Source: a virus
Strand: one strand, 5' to 3'
Virus record (IMG/VR): IMGVR_UViG_3300027908_000080
Span: 1 to 51,816 of that record
Length of the DNA: 51,816 nucleotides
Shown here: piece by piece, positions 8,652-15,438 of the stretch
Layout of the letters: each line of letters begins with the position of its first letter
Position numbering within the stretch: position 1 is the stretch's first letter
The notes under the pieces: model-generated
Seen by the model: only the letters and a program-made list of their open reading frames with translations
What the model was told of the DNA's origin: nothing
Databases searched by the model: none
Translations under genes and position numbers: made by a program

Positions 8652-8981
8652 TTATTTAGTTGGAGTTGGTGGAGTAACTACTCCTGCAACTTTAGGAGTA
8701 ACTACAGTAGTATTACTTGGCGGAGTTTTAGTAACTTGTTCAGTCTTAACAGAAGTTTCACCCCCGACCTTATAAAGTTTCACACCATTCAACTCAATAG
8801 TATCATCATTAGAATTGAATATGATATCTTTTGCACCCTCAGTTCTAGCATTATATCTAGACATATAATTAGTCATAGGCTTAATATCAGAAGGTAAAGG
8901 TTGATTACAGGCGGGACAAATCTTAATCTCAGGCTTCTTTAGAAAGGTTCTAGCCTGAGGATTATATGTTTCTATTGGCAT
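8652..8981 (-). CDS. Small protein with one CxxC knuckle
   Basis: This 109-residue protein has one CPAC motif near residue 22 and a low-complexity Thr/Pro/Val tail (VTPKVAGVVTPPTPTK). With only one CxxC pair it could bind metal as a dimer. It lies between terminase and portal genes. No function can be assigned. Confidence 0.6.
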   Translation of the reverse strand: MPIETYNPQARTFLKKPEIKICPACNQPLPSDIKPMTNYMSRYNARTEGAKDIIFNSNDDTIELNGVKLYKVGGETSVKTEQVTKTPPSNTTVVTPKVAGVVTPPTPTK

Positions 8982-9021
8982 AAATTATACAGTAGATGGA
9001 GGAGTTGACATAGGTGGAACA

Positions 9022-9183
9022 TTAGGAGCTTCCTTTTTTCTTACTAGCTTGCATTTGAAGTTTAGGATTGAATGTCCCTCTAGCATTTGACAATTCTACT
9101 TCTTTATTGATAATCTTATGATGCTCAGAAGTAGGTTGCTCAACTTTAGGTGGATAATTAAGTTCTGTTATTTTTGGTTGCAT
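9022..9183 (-). CDS. Very small protein between terminase and portal
   Basis: A 53-residue frame starts MQPKITELNYPPKVEQPTSE and ends in a basic tail (KLQMQASKKKGSS). It fills the otherwise empty gap after the terminase gene and sits 4 bases before it, in the same orientation. The start context CTAAACTAATACT-ATG is like its neighbours. Likely a real gene of unknown role. Confidence 0.55.
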   Translation of the reverse strand: MQPKITELNYPPKVEQPTSEHHKIINKEVELSNARGTFNPKLQMQASKKKGSS

Positions 9184-9187
9184 AGTA

Positions 9188-10987
9188 TTAGTTTAGTTGC
9201 ATTTGTTTTCGTTGTTTGTTGTATTCACTCAACTGTTCTTTCAAATCATCTAGCTGGTCATATTCTATATGTTCAGGTTTAAACTTATTCAAACTCCTAT
9301 TAGCCCAATCATTTAAATCAAAATCTCCTACTATCTTATTTTTAGGCTTATATTCTGGAATATCAAAAGGTTTTACTATACTTTCTTCAGAGTCTATTCT
9401 AGTTGATTTATAATTCCAAAAGCATAAATTCACAGCGTCAGCCCTATCAGGAGAAGGATAACCTCTACTCCTCTGCTCCAATTTAGTAAGCAAAGCATGA
9501 ATATTAGAAGTTGTTATTTTATAATACCGCGTTGAAAGTTGAGTAATTAAAGTTTTATCATCTATTAGAATCAATTCTTTTCCTTCAAGTAACTTTCGTA
9601 AGTTAAAGAATAGTTCTGTTCCTCTGTTAGAATAGGTTCTAAATTCTGAAGCTTTGTGCCTAGAATCAATATATTTTATATTAGACCAACCTTTTCTTTT
9701 AAGACTATTTAGCATAGGTTTTCCCATACCACAACAATCTGCAAATATTAGTGCTTCTGGAGTATTAAGATTATTTTCTTTGAACTTCTGCTCTAAGTAT
9801 TCTATAGAATCTTCTGTATTCTCAAATCTAAATGGCAGAAGTTTAATAAGTTTATTACCATTTCTTATAGCTAACACAGTCTCAGCTCCGCCATCAGAAA
9901 GGTCTAATCCTCCAGTATTAAAAGATTCAGCTATATGAATAGCTTTACTTCTTGCTCCAGCCCAAACAAATGATGAAGGTATCACTACCATTTCATCTGT
10001 AGTTCCAAACTCAGCTAGAATAGAGGATTTAAATACTACATTATTCTTTCCTCCAGGTAATTTAGAAGCAATACGTTCTATCTCAGACTCAGTAATATGT
10101 GAACATTGATATCCTGTAACTTTATACAGAATTACTTGTGTAGAAGTCAAAGACTTAATATCCTCTATTTCTTCCCTTGGTAATGCTGTTGAGGCTGTGT
10201 TATAGAAATAACCAGAAGGAAGTCCAGGTGAAGATGCATCAACTCTATGTGTAAATCCTGTGCATCTTTCGAGTGCATCTGTAATTTCTTCTGGAATCGA
10301 TTTTGTTTCTGAAGTGAAAATAGCCATTCTTTTTCCTGCATCAACTGGATGATAACCTTCAGCTTTTCCTGGCTCATCAGTAGCAAATAGTTTAATTGTG
10401 GAGATTTGAACTTCCCCTGTTTCAAGAGTATATTGGAACTCATAGTATCTATAATTAATTTTCCACATTTTACCAAATAGTGCGTTAGCTTTATGACAAA
10501 GACGGTCTATATGAATAGAGGTCTGGCTATCAAGTTGATTACCAGAAGATGAAGTTATAGGACATTGACACTCTCTATATCTCATACAAAGCCATACTGC
10601 ACAAGCAGCAATGATATATTTATCTTTCCCACTACTATTACAGGTTTGACAACAGGCTTGAAATGGAGAATCTTTAGTATGTTTACTATTTGCGAAATCT
10701 AACATAAACTGCATTTGCCAATCATGTAGCTTAACTTCTCCTGATAGTATATTTTCATCAAGAAGGAGTAAAAGTTCTATAGGATTAGCTATATCTATCC
10801 CATCAAAATCTAAAGAAGGAGTCACAGGTGAGGAAAGCATAGCCTCATCTTTAACTTCCGAAGAAGTAGAACAACCCAATACTTCAGTAGCATGTGACTC
10901 CAGCTTATTAGGAGAAAGGTCAGTTACTCCTAAATTTCTATTATTAAGTATTTCTATGAAATCTTCTGGAGATAAGTTATTAGACAT
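9188..10987 (-). CDS. terL: Terminase large subunit
   Basis: The 599-residue protein has the two parts of a packaging motor. The ATPase part shows HDWQMQFMLD, a P-loop-like CNSSGKDKY (residues 116-124) and a TSETKSIPEEI segment (225-235) at the Walker B region, where the usual DE is replaced by a single Glu. The nuclease part shows LDLSDGGAE (361-369), FADCCGMG (415-422) and the classic ending SPDRADAV (512-519). It would cut concatemers and drive DNA into the procapsid through the portal. The Walker A lysine is present, but the motif lacks the usual GxxxxGK form. Start chosen at MSNNLSPEDF. Confidence 0.92.
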   Translation of the reverse strand: MSNNLSPEDFIEILNNRNLGVTDLSPNKLESHATEVLGCSTSSEVKDEAMLSSPVTPSLDFDGIDIANPIELLLLLDENILSGEVKLHDWQMQFMLDFANSKHTKDSPFQACCQTCNSSGKDKYIIAACAVWLCMRYRECQCPITSSSGNQLDSQTSIHIDRLCHKANALFGKMWKINYRYYEFQYTLETGEVQISTIKLFATDEPGKAEGYHPVDAGKRMAIFTSETKSIPEEITDALERCTGFTHRVDASSPGLPSGYFYNTASTALPREEIEDIKSLTSTQVILYKVTGYQCSHITESEIERIASKLPGGKNNVVFKSSILAEFGTTDEMVVIPSSFVWAGARSKAIHIAESFNTGGLDLSDGGAETVLAIRNGNKLIKLLPFRFENTEDSIEYLEQKFKENNLNTPEALIFADCCGMGKPMLNSLKRKGWSNIKYIDSRHKASEFRTYSNRGTELFFNLRKLLEGKELILIDDKTLITQLSTRYYKITTSNIHALLTKLEQRSRGYPSPDRADAVNLCFWNYKSTRIDSEESIVKPFDIPEYKPKNKIVGDFDLNDWANRSLNKFKPEHIEYDQLDDLKEQLSEYNKQRKQMQLN

Positions 10988-11402
10988 TAATAGCCTTTTG
11001 TCCTTTAATATTATTTGTAAGTCTCGCAGCCGCCTCTCTAACTTGCATAATACGCTGATTGAAATTGAATATATTAGTTCCTTGTGGAACTTTTATCACA
11101 TCTTTTCTTCCCATTGCATCATCTCTCACATTAATTAATAGTTTACCTCTTAAATGCTCATCTTCTGCACTAAGAGCCAAATCTAATAATGCTTCTTTCA
11201 CTCTCATTTGTTCATCAAATGAGTATTTAAGTTTATTAATATCTTCTGAATCTTGCCCACAATCCTTTCTATATTTAGAAGAACACTGCATAAGTGCCCC
11301 TTTAACCGCCTCAATTTCAAGTGATTGGTCTAAAGCAATAGTCTCTGGCTGCATATTTTCTTCTTCATACGCAGTCTTAATTATGTTTAATATTGCCAAC
11401 AT
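10980..11402 (-). CDS. Putative small terminase subunit
   Basis: This 140-residue protein overlaps the large terminase gene start by 8 bases. It is helical (LEIEAVKGALMQCSS, DEQMRVKEALLDLALSAEDEHLRGKLLINVRDD, FNQRIMQVREAAARLTNN), as expected for an oligomeric DNA-recognition subunit. The start overlaps the stop of the gene before it (TAATG). Position and length favour a small terminase role, but I see no clear helix-turn-helix. Confidence 0.55.
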   Translation of the reverse strand: MLAILNIIKTAYEEENMQPETIALDQSLEIEAVKGALMQCSSKYRKDCGQDSEDINKLKYSFDEQMRVKEALLDLALSAEDEHLRGKLLINVRDDAMGRKDVIKVPQGTNIFNFNQRIMQVREAAARLTNNIKGQKAINV

Positions 11403-11650
11403 TATAGTATATTATTTGGAAGTGCGGAGGGGAAGGGGCGCTCCATAGCCTCTTCTTCATCCATCTTATTAAGTGATTCTTGCTGTTTAAACATTTGTGT
11501 AAATATAATTGCTCTATGTAGAGCCTCTAATTCTTCTTTAGTATGTGTATCTTCTGGTGGACGACTTAGATATGCTTTAGCATTAGACTTGGTTGACATA
11601 TCTATAATTTTCATTGCTTGAGGCTTATTAGTTGGAAATTGAATGTTCAT
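11402..11650 (-). CDS. Small unknown protein near the head of the structural operon
   Basis: The 82-residue product MNIQFPTNKPQAMKIIDMSTKSNAKAYLSRPPEDTHTKEELEALHRAI has a central helix and a Pro-rich C-terminus. It precedes the putative small terminase gene. No family recognised; the clean context and overlapping stop support a real gene. Confidence 0.6.
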   Translation of the reverse strand: MNIQFPTNKPQAMKIIDMSTKSNAKAYLSRPPEDTHTKEELEALHRAIIFTQMFKQQESLNKMDEEEAMERPFPSALPNNIL

Positions 11651-11663
11651 AATATTTATTAGT

Positions 11664-11750
11664 TTAACAATGTAGTTCTATAGCTTTAATAGTTTTCAAA
11701 GTCTGTTCTCCTTCTAAAGAGAAGAGAAACCCACAATCATTTAGTTTCAT
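11664..11750 (-). CDS. Possible 28-residue leader peptide
   Basis: A short frame MKLNDCGFLFSLEGEQTLKTIKAIELHC overlaps the preceding 55-codon frame by 14 bases and ends 13 bases before the next gene. The arrangement is like translational coupling, but the length makes the call uncertain. Confidence 0.35.
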   Translation of the reverse strand: MKLNDCGFLFSLEGEQTLKTIKAIELHC

Positions 11751-11904
11751 TATATCTTTGTTTGTGTGCTTTAGTTATTGTTTCTCTAATTCTAGTTAAT
11801 TTCTCTTTAATTATCTTAATGTGCTTCGCCTCTTTAACCTTAATAAGCATTTCTTTCAGTTGTTCTCTTTCTTCTATTAGTAAATTATATGCCTTTTCTG
11901 TCAC
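11737..11904 (-). CDS. Small basic helical protein, first gene of the structural operon
   Basis: A 55-codon frame from GTG at 11904 encodes a charged helix (EEREQLKEMLIKVKEAKHIKIIKEKLTRIRETITKAHKQRYNETK). The predicted sigma-54 start site is only about four bases upstream, so either the message is leaderless or translation begins at an internal ATG (residue 19), which is preceded by GAACAACTGAAAGAA. Strong helix and charge periodicity suggest a coiled coil or RNA/DNA binder. Unknown function. Confidence 0.5.
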   Translation of the reverse strand: MTEKAYNLLIEEREQLKEMLIKVKEAKHIKIIKEKLTRIRETITKAHKQRYNETK

Positions 11905-11917
11905 TAGTTTACTATAG

Positions 11918-11950
11918 TAGCATTTTTCATGCCAATTAGTCTATCTACTG
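11918..11950 (-). promoter_or_regulatory. Sigma-54 promoter P1 for the structural operon, with AGTAGATA box
   Basis: On the minus strand the site reads TGGCATGAAAAATGCTA, with GG at 11933-11932, ten bases, and GC at 11921-11920. The core from TGG to TGCT is the same as in promoter P8 near 23.94 kb. An AGTAGATA box (11949-11942) lies 7 bases upstream of TGG. Transcription would begin near 11908 and run through packaging, head and tail genes. Confidence 0.88.
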
Positions 11951-12070
11951 TTTTATCCTTCTTAGCCCTATTATATCACGACTTTAGGATTCGTAAATGG
12001 TCTATTCGAGAGAGAGGTATAGTTCGAGTTCGAGTTCCTCTTTCTGGTTTTCTAATAGACCCATAATTTT

Positions 12071-12154
12071 AACTAATGATAGTATTGCTAATAGTAGGTA
12101 AACTAATGATAGTTATACTTATGTAGAGATACTTATACTTATGTAGAGATACTT
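12071..12154. repeat. Iteron-like direct repeats
   Basis: AACTAATGATAGT occurs at 12071-12083 and 12101-12113, exactly 30 bases apart. A 20-base unit, starting ATACTTATGTAG, is repeated head to tail at 12115-12134 and 12135-12154. Such repeats beside an A+T-rich stretch are common at phage origins. Confidence 0.7.
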
Positions 12155-12337
12155 ATTAGCTATTATGACTACTAGTTAGCTAGTCATTCGTGGAGCTAAT
12201 GGAGTCATTGTGACACAGTGTATAGTGTTGTCCTTCAAGTAGTTAAAGCTTGTCTAATAGTGTTCTAACATCTCATACTTTCACTAATACAACTCGATTT
12301 GTATCACCCTTTTTGAAAAAATGGTCTCGTGGGGAGT

Positions 12338-12430
12338 TATATTAACGTTATATTATAGTTGGAAAGAAATATATTAAATATAATATAATATATTAGTATT
12401 CATAATATATTACTATACACTAGTTTATAA
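12338..12430. other. Candidate DNA-unwinding region or origin
   Basis: This tract is almost only A and T (for example AAATATAATATAATATATTA) and follows the iteron-like repeats by about 180 bases. It lies at the point where the two transcription arms diverge. An origin role is inferred from composition and context only. Confidence 0.4.
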
Positions 12431-12497
12431 ATTAAGTCTCTGATACGGAAGGGAGTTGTATTAGTCGTGATACAAAGAGACAAAATGTCCCTAATAA

Positions 12498-12514
12498 TGG
12501 CATGAGAAGTGCTA
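12498..12514 (+). promoter_or_regulatory. Sigma-54 promoter P3
   Basis: TGGCATGAGAAGTGCTA has GG at 12499-12500, ten bases, then GC at 12511-12512. It overlaps a TGTCC half-site and is the first of three such promoters on the plus strand. No gene starts until 13059, so the product would have a long leader. Confidence 0.75.
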
Positions 12515-12693
12515 ACCTCACCCAGTTACTAACTGTCTCAATAATGGACATGTCCAAAAGACATGTGTAAGAACAGGACATACCGTCCTAAAAGTGGAAT
12601 AGGGTGTCTAATAATGGGCAAAGTGTTAATACTTAATGAGTTATGATTAAGTCTCTGCACTATTAGTGACTCATTAGTGGACACTTTGAGAAC

Positions 12694-12710
12694 TGGCATA
12701 AAAACTGCAA
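12694..12710 (+). promoter_or_regulatory. Sigma-54 promoter P4
   Basis: TGGCATAAAAACTGCAA has GG at 12695-12696 and GC at 12707-12708 with a ten-base gap. A TGACT-N7-GGACA repeat ends eleven bases upstream. It points towards the 13059 gene. Confidence 0.78.
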
Positions 12711-12747
12711 TAATGTAACCTATTGATACTAAACAACTTAACTAGAT

Positions 12748-12764
12748 TGGCATACCGGATGCTA
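12748..12764 (+). promoter_or_regulatory. Sigma-54 promoter P5
   Basis: TGGCATACCGGATGCTA has GG at 12749-12750 and GC at 12761-12762 with a ten-base gap. The predicted start is near 12774, 285 bases ahead of the next gene and just before a cluster of stem-loops. Confidence 0.75.
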
Positions 12765-12773
12765 TACTCAACT

Positions 12774-13058
12774 TGCCTGTGAAGCAATGCTACAGGTGAG
12801 GGACTGCTAACCTCACTGGGGAACTGCAGCGGCTCATAGTGGGTTGGCGGAGCTATGCTCCGGGTGAACCCACAACTTAACTGTCTTATTTGTGGACACA
12901 ATAGAACTGTCTAGTAGTCTAACTCACTACAGACACTCTCTATCAATTTCACAAGCTAGGAAATTCATGTAAAGCTAATAATCACTTTGCAGACATAAGA
13001 ACTCTGCAAACGCTAGGAGAATAATCTCTTACTGATACCAGTAATAGCTATACTTAAC
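12774..13058 (+). ncRNA. Structured leader or small RNA upstream of the 116-residue gene
   Basis: Several stems are visible: GTGAGG/CCTCAC (12796-12801 with 12811-12816), GTGGGTT/AACCCAC (12839-12845 with 12867-12873) enclosing CGGAGC/GCTCCG around a TAT loop, TTTGCAG/CTGCAAA near 12986-13010, and TTACTG/CAGTAA at 13028-13043 just before the start codon. TGCTAACCTCAC in the first hairpin also occurs at 12510-12521, overlapping promoter P3. The stretch has no gene. It could be a regulated 5' leader or a separate RNA. Confidence 0.5.
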
Positions 13059-13409
13059 ATGAAAACAGACAACATTGTAGTTGAAAAGGCTCTAAACCCA
13101 TTCAAAACTGCCATTGGCAATAGTATGCCAAAGATAGTAGGTGATATAAAGTCTCTACTTGGCAGAGTTGATAAGGATGTAGTAGTGAAAGACGGAGACT
13201 GGAAAGCCAGCGCGGGGTTCAAACTATCACGCCGCAATGGTGAAACCGTTCAATTACCAGCTAATAATCCGGCAACCATATTGCTCTGCTTTGGTATGCG
13301 GTTCAATGAATTAGCAAAAAATGCTGATTGTGAGATTGAAGCATCCATACCAACAGTATGTGAAGCATGGGTGAAGGAACATAGCTCAAAACAGCAAGTT
13401 GCTGCCTAG
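13059..13409 (+). CDS. Unknown protein under three sigma-54 promoters
   Basis: The 116-residue protein (MKTDNIVVEKALNPFKTAIGNSMPKIVGDIKSLLGRVDKDVVVKDGDWKAS) has a globular composition with two cysteines, no membrane segment and a helical C-terminus (VCEAWVKEHSSKQQ). It is the first gene of the rightward arm, preceded by promoters P3-P5 and followed by a strong terminator, so it should be made in quantity from its own transcript. That pattern fits a regulator or abundant DNA-binding protein. I do not recognise a domain. Confidence 0.7.
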   Translation: MKTDNIVVEKALNPFKTAIGNSMPKIVGDIKSLLGRVDKDVVVKDGDWKASAGFKLSRRNGETVQLPANNPATILLCFGMRFNELAKNADCEIEASIPTVCEAWVKEHSSKQQVAA

Positions 13410-13421
13410 TTTGTAGTCACA

Positions 13422-13471
13422 AGAGACATAGTAGTTAGTAGCTTGTTATATTAGCTCACTACTATGTCTCT
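13422..13471 (+). terminator. Strong hairpin terminator
   Basis: AGAGACATAGTAGT (13422-13435) pairs perfectly with ACTACTATGTCTCT (13458-13471), a 14-bp stem with a 22-base loop, followed by TTACTCTTTT. It ends the 13059 transcript. Confidence 0.85.
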
Positions 13472-13479
13472 TTACTCTT

Positions 13480-14051
13480 TTGTCCGACAAATAACACCTA
13501 AAGGATTGCAACATTATATCTATTAGTGTGCCTTATTTGATGCTGATACCATTGAATAACAAACACTTGAAGATTATGGTATGCACAAACTTGTAAATAG
13601 CAAAGCCAGAGAAGTAAACTTCTCATTACAACATCATATTAGATTTATCAATCCCTGATGCTTATTTGCCATAGCTATTATAGAAAGATTACAAGACTTT
13701 AGTACATAGTTGTCAGTCACACGAACATCATTGTGTGCAGTTTAATCTATCTTATGAGCAAACTTGCATTATAGAAGATAAAGGCATCGACTTAATACTC
13801 CTTGTTATACTTTGCAAGATAACAGTCATGACGACACACGATAGAACTTTAACAGAACCTTGTCTGAAGCGGATATGCAAAGGCGCGACGACATATAGTA
13901 TAATCTACTAATGAATGTTCTCTAGGATTCGAGCAGACGGTTTAAGAACTAGAGTTATCAAGGTTTAGGACAATAAATATTAGTATCCTACAATCAGCTA
14001 CTTACTATTCTCACCAAGTAGCAATTACCTACATATTAGGTGGTTGATTGT
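13480..14051 (+). other. Non-coding stretch with scattered hairpins
   Basis: I find no convincing gene on either strand in these 570 bases. Short stems are seen (CACAC/GTGTG near 13718-13737, TGTTAT/ATAACA near 13803-13825, CTCTAG/CTAGAG near 13919-13954). It may hold small RNAs or decayed genes; nothing more specific can be said. Confidence 0.5.
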
Positions 14052-14405
14052 ATGATATTACTGAATTATCCCAAAATAAATGAACACCTGACAAAATGGA
14101 ATACTGATAAATCTGATATTCCAAACCAACATAACTATTTATTAGTAGTTATGATGAAATCAGGATTACAATATGTAACAAGAGTTACTTGCATTAATAA
14201 TTTCCATAGTCTTGAACGAGCAGAAATATCTGATGTTGAAAAATGGAGACCATTAGATATAAGGGATAAACAAATCATAAATTCTCTACTTGGTGGACTA
14301 GAACAACCATTAAATGCAGTATGTGAAGTATTAACATCACAAGATAAAGATATTTATGCAGAATCATTAACTGATATTTATCTAATAGCATTAACTAATG
14401 TATGA
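14052..14405 (+). CDS. Unknown small protein
   Basis: The 117-residue product (MILLNYPKINEHLTKWNTDKSDIPNQHNYLLVVMMKSGLQYVTRVTCI) contains a YLLVVMMKSG..Y-V-T-R-V-T strand pair and VEKWRPLD, resembling the small phage proteins that end a beta hairpin with a W-x-P-L motif. I preferred the ATG at 14052 over an in-frame GTG at 14040. The stop overlaps the next start. Role unknown. Confidence 0.6.
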   Translation: MILLNYPKINEHLTKWNTDKSDIPNQHNYLLVVMMKSGLQYVTRVTCINNFHSLERAEISDVEKWRPLDIRDKQIINSLLGGLEQPLNAVCEVLTSQDKDIYAESLTDIYLIALTNV

Positions 14406-14578
14406 ACTCCCAAGAATTTCAACGACTCCTCTCTTTTCAACATGCCCGAAAACACCAATTCCGCCCTGCTAAAATACTACCCACTAAATTTGCAATGAAA
14501 CGTCTATCTCGTAAGCCTCAAGGTAGAGTATTAGTGGATGTTGAGAAATTGTTTCTTAGGTCGAAGAATAGTTTTTAA
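14402..14578 (+). CDS. Small basic protein
   Basis: A 58-residue frame (MNSQEFQRLLSFQHARKHQF...RGVL-type basic stretch KFAMKRLSRKPQGRVLVD) overlaps the previous stop (ATGA) and is rich in Arg and Lys. It could bind nucleic acid. It overlaps no better frame except the upstream extension of the next gene. Confidence 0.5.
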   Translation: MNSQEFQRLLSFQHARKHQFRPAKILPTKFAMKRLSRKPQGRVLVDVEKLFLRSKNSF

Positions 14579-14588
14579 TATACAATTT

Positions 14589-14792
14589 ATGTTAAAACAA
14601 ATAATTAGTTTAATAAAACGAGGCTACATATCTATTTATGTAGTTCAAGACAAAGACCATGAGACAATAGAATTTGCTTCAATAAGTGAATCTCTGGTTA
14701 TTAAAATTCTTAAACATGACTCTGAAGTTTTAGAAAAACAATTCAAAATTAATAATCCATTTAAGTTAGAAGACTATTATCACAGAATATAG
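14589..14792 (+). CDS. Unknown small protein
   Basis: The 67-residue protein MLKQIISLIKRGYISIYVVQDKDHE starts 10 bases after the previous stop. An in-frame ATG at 14538 would overlap the previous gene by 41 bases and seems less likely. It shows a helix-strand pattern and no known motif. Confidence 0.5.
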   Translation: MLKQIISLIKRGYISIYVVQDKDHETIEFASISESLVIKILKHDSEVLEKQFKINNPFKLEDYYHRI

Positions 14793-14878
14793 ATTATGGT
14801 TTAGGCTTTGAAGTCGCCATAGTTAATGCCATGTGGCAACATGCACAATACCAACCACAATAACTATTAAATAACTAT

Positions 14879-14895
14879 TGGCACAAAACTTGCTT
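14879..14895 (+). promoter_or_regulatory. Sigma-54 promoter P6
   Basis: TGGCACAAAACTTGCTT is an almost perfect RpoN consensus, with GG at 14880-14881, ten bases, then GC at 14892-14893. The predicted start is near 14905. The next features are a long hairpin and a tRNA-like gene, not a protein gene, so the product would be a structured RNA. Confidence 0.88.
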
Positions 14896-14904
14896 ATATG
14901 AGGG

Positions 14905-15020
14905 CGGAGATGATTAAATGGAGTAGTGATAACTAAATATTGTTGGACAATTTGAGCAATTCTAACATTAGAACACTAATCTCAATAATATGTTGTGACC
15001 TCACTACTCCATTTAATTAT
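14905..15020 (+). ncRNA. Long hairpin RNA ahead of the tRNA-like gene
   Basis: ATTAAATGGAGTAGTGA (14913-14929) pairs perfectly over 17 bp with 15001-15017. The 71-base interior folds further: TTGAG/CTCAA and TTCTA/TAGAA. It begins within a few bases of the predicted P6 start and ends 11 bases before the tRNA-like gene. There is no reading frame of note. It could be a small RNA or a processing structure. Confidence 0.7.
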
Positions 15021-15028
15021 TTACAAAT

Positions 15029-15121
15029 GCCACAATATCTCAACTGGCTAGAGAACTAGAACAACGAAAGCAATAGTAATTGACAATCTAGTAAATGTGA
15101 GTTCAAGTCTCACTTGTGGCT
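15029..15121 (+). tRNA. tRNA-like gene with an enlarged anticodon loop
   Basis: The acceptor stem is GCCACAA (15029-15035) with TTGTGGC (15114-15120) and no encoded CCA. T8-A9 follow, then the D stem TCTC/GAGA with loop AACTGGCTA. The T stem is GTGAG/CTCAC with loop TTCAAGT, all canonical. The anticodon stem CTAGA (15056-15060)/TCTAG (15087-15091) is intact, but its loop is 26 bases instead of 7. If the last seven (TTGACAA) are the real loop, the anticodon would be GAC (valine) with a 19-base insertion in front. A 5-base variable region follows. It could be an intron-bearing tRNA, a decoy or a decayed gene. Confidence 0.65.
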
Positions 15122-15127
15122 CTCTTT

Positions 15128-15274
15128 ATGAACAAAACAAAATACAAATACCACTACTATTCTCCACGAAATCATTGTATAACATGGTCTTATTGGTTCT
15201 ATAGAAAAGTAGAATTTTCAACAGGCTTAACTGTATTAAGAGTTTTTGGTTTTAATTTTGTGAAAGATATATGA
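15128..15274 (+). CDS. Small Tyr/Trp-rich protein
   Basis: The 48-residue product MNKTKYKYHYYSPRNHCITW is rich in aromatic and basic residues. It begins seven bases after the tRNA-like gene and could share its transcript. Unknown function. Confidence 0.45.
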   Translation: MNKTKYKYHYYSPRNHCITWSYWFYRKVEFSTGLTVLRVFGFNFVKDI

Positions 15275-15339
15275 TAATAGTTCCAAATGAAAGAGGAGAA
15301 CCATAAAATATGGGAAGAATTAATAAGGAGACCTAAAGT

Positions 15340-15438
15340 ATGATACATATAATAAACTGCCTAACATTCAACATCTTAGTCTTATCAATCTCATTCTTTT
15401 TCGCCGCGCTAGGAATTAACAAGTTAAGGAAACCATGA
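15340..15438 (+). CDS. Single-span membrane peptide
   Basis: A 32-residue frame (MIHIINCLTFNILVLSISFF then a short basic end) has one hydrophobic span. It starts seven bases after an AAGGAG-like sequence and its stop overlaps the next start (ATGA). Likely a small membrane protein of unknown role. Confidence 0.5.
   Translation: MIHIINCLTFNILVLSISFFFAALGINKLRKP

Larger units (their letters stand above)
11951..12480. other. Non-coding control hub, left half
   Basis: No convincing gene is seen here on either strand. The stretch holds a short TTCGAG tandem near 12021, two sets of direct repeats at 12071-12154, and a very A+T-rich tract at about 12338-12430. It separates the two divergent arms and is the best place for a replication origin and early promoters. 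Confidence 0.6.
12486..12898. repeat. Family of TGTCT-N7-GGACA inverted repeats
   Basis: Copies with the same spacing are at 12534-12550 (TGTCT..GGACA), 12667-12683 (TGACT..GGACA) and 12882-12898 (TGTCT..GGACA). Weaker copies are at 12486-12502 (TGTCC..TGGCA, overlapping promoter P3) and 12605-12621 (TGTCT..GGCAA). The spacer is often AATAAT. A perfect GGACATGTCC palindrome (12546-12555) and GGACATACCGTCC (12576-12588) lie among them. They look like binding sites of a dimeric regulator close to three sigma-54 promoters. Confidence 0.65.

Noticed and set aside
12300-12330. CCCTTTTTGAAAAAATGG as a terminator
   Set aside because: Stem is only A-T plus two G-C type pairs and no gene ends just before it.
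13270-13286. Sigma-54-like CGGCAACCATATTGCT inside the 13059 gene
   Set aside because: Spacing is right, but the -24 lacks TGG and it lies in mid-gene just before a terminator.
13910-13960. tRNA-like GGATTCGAGC sequence
   Set aside because: No T stem, acceptor or D arm can be formed around it.
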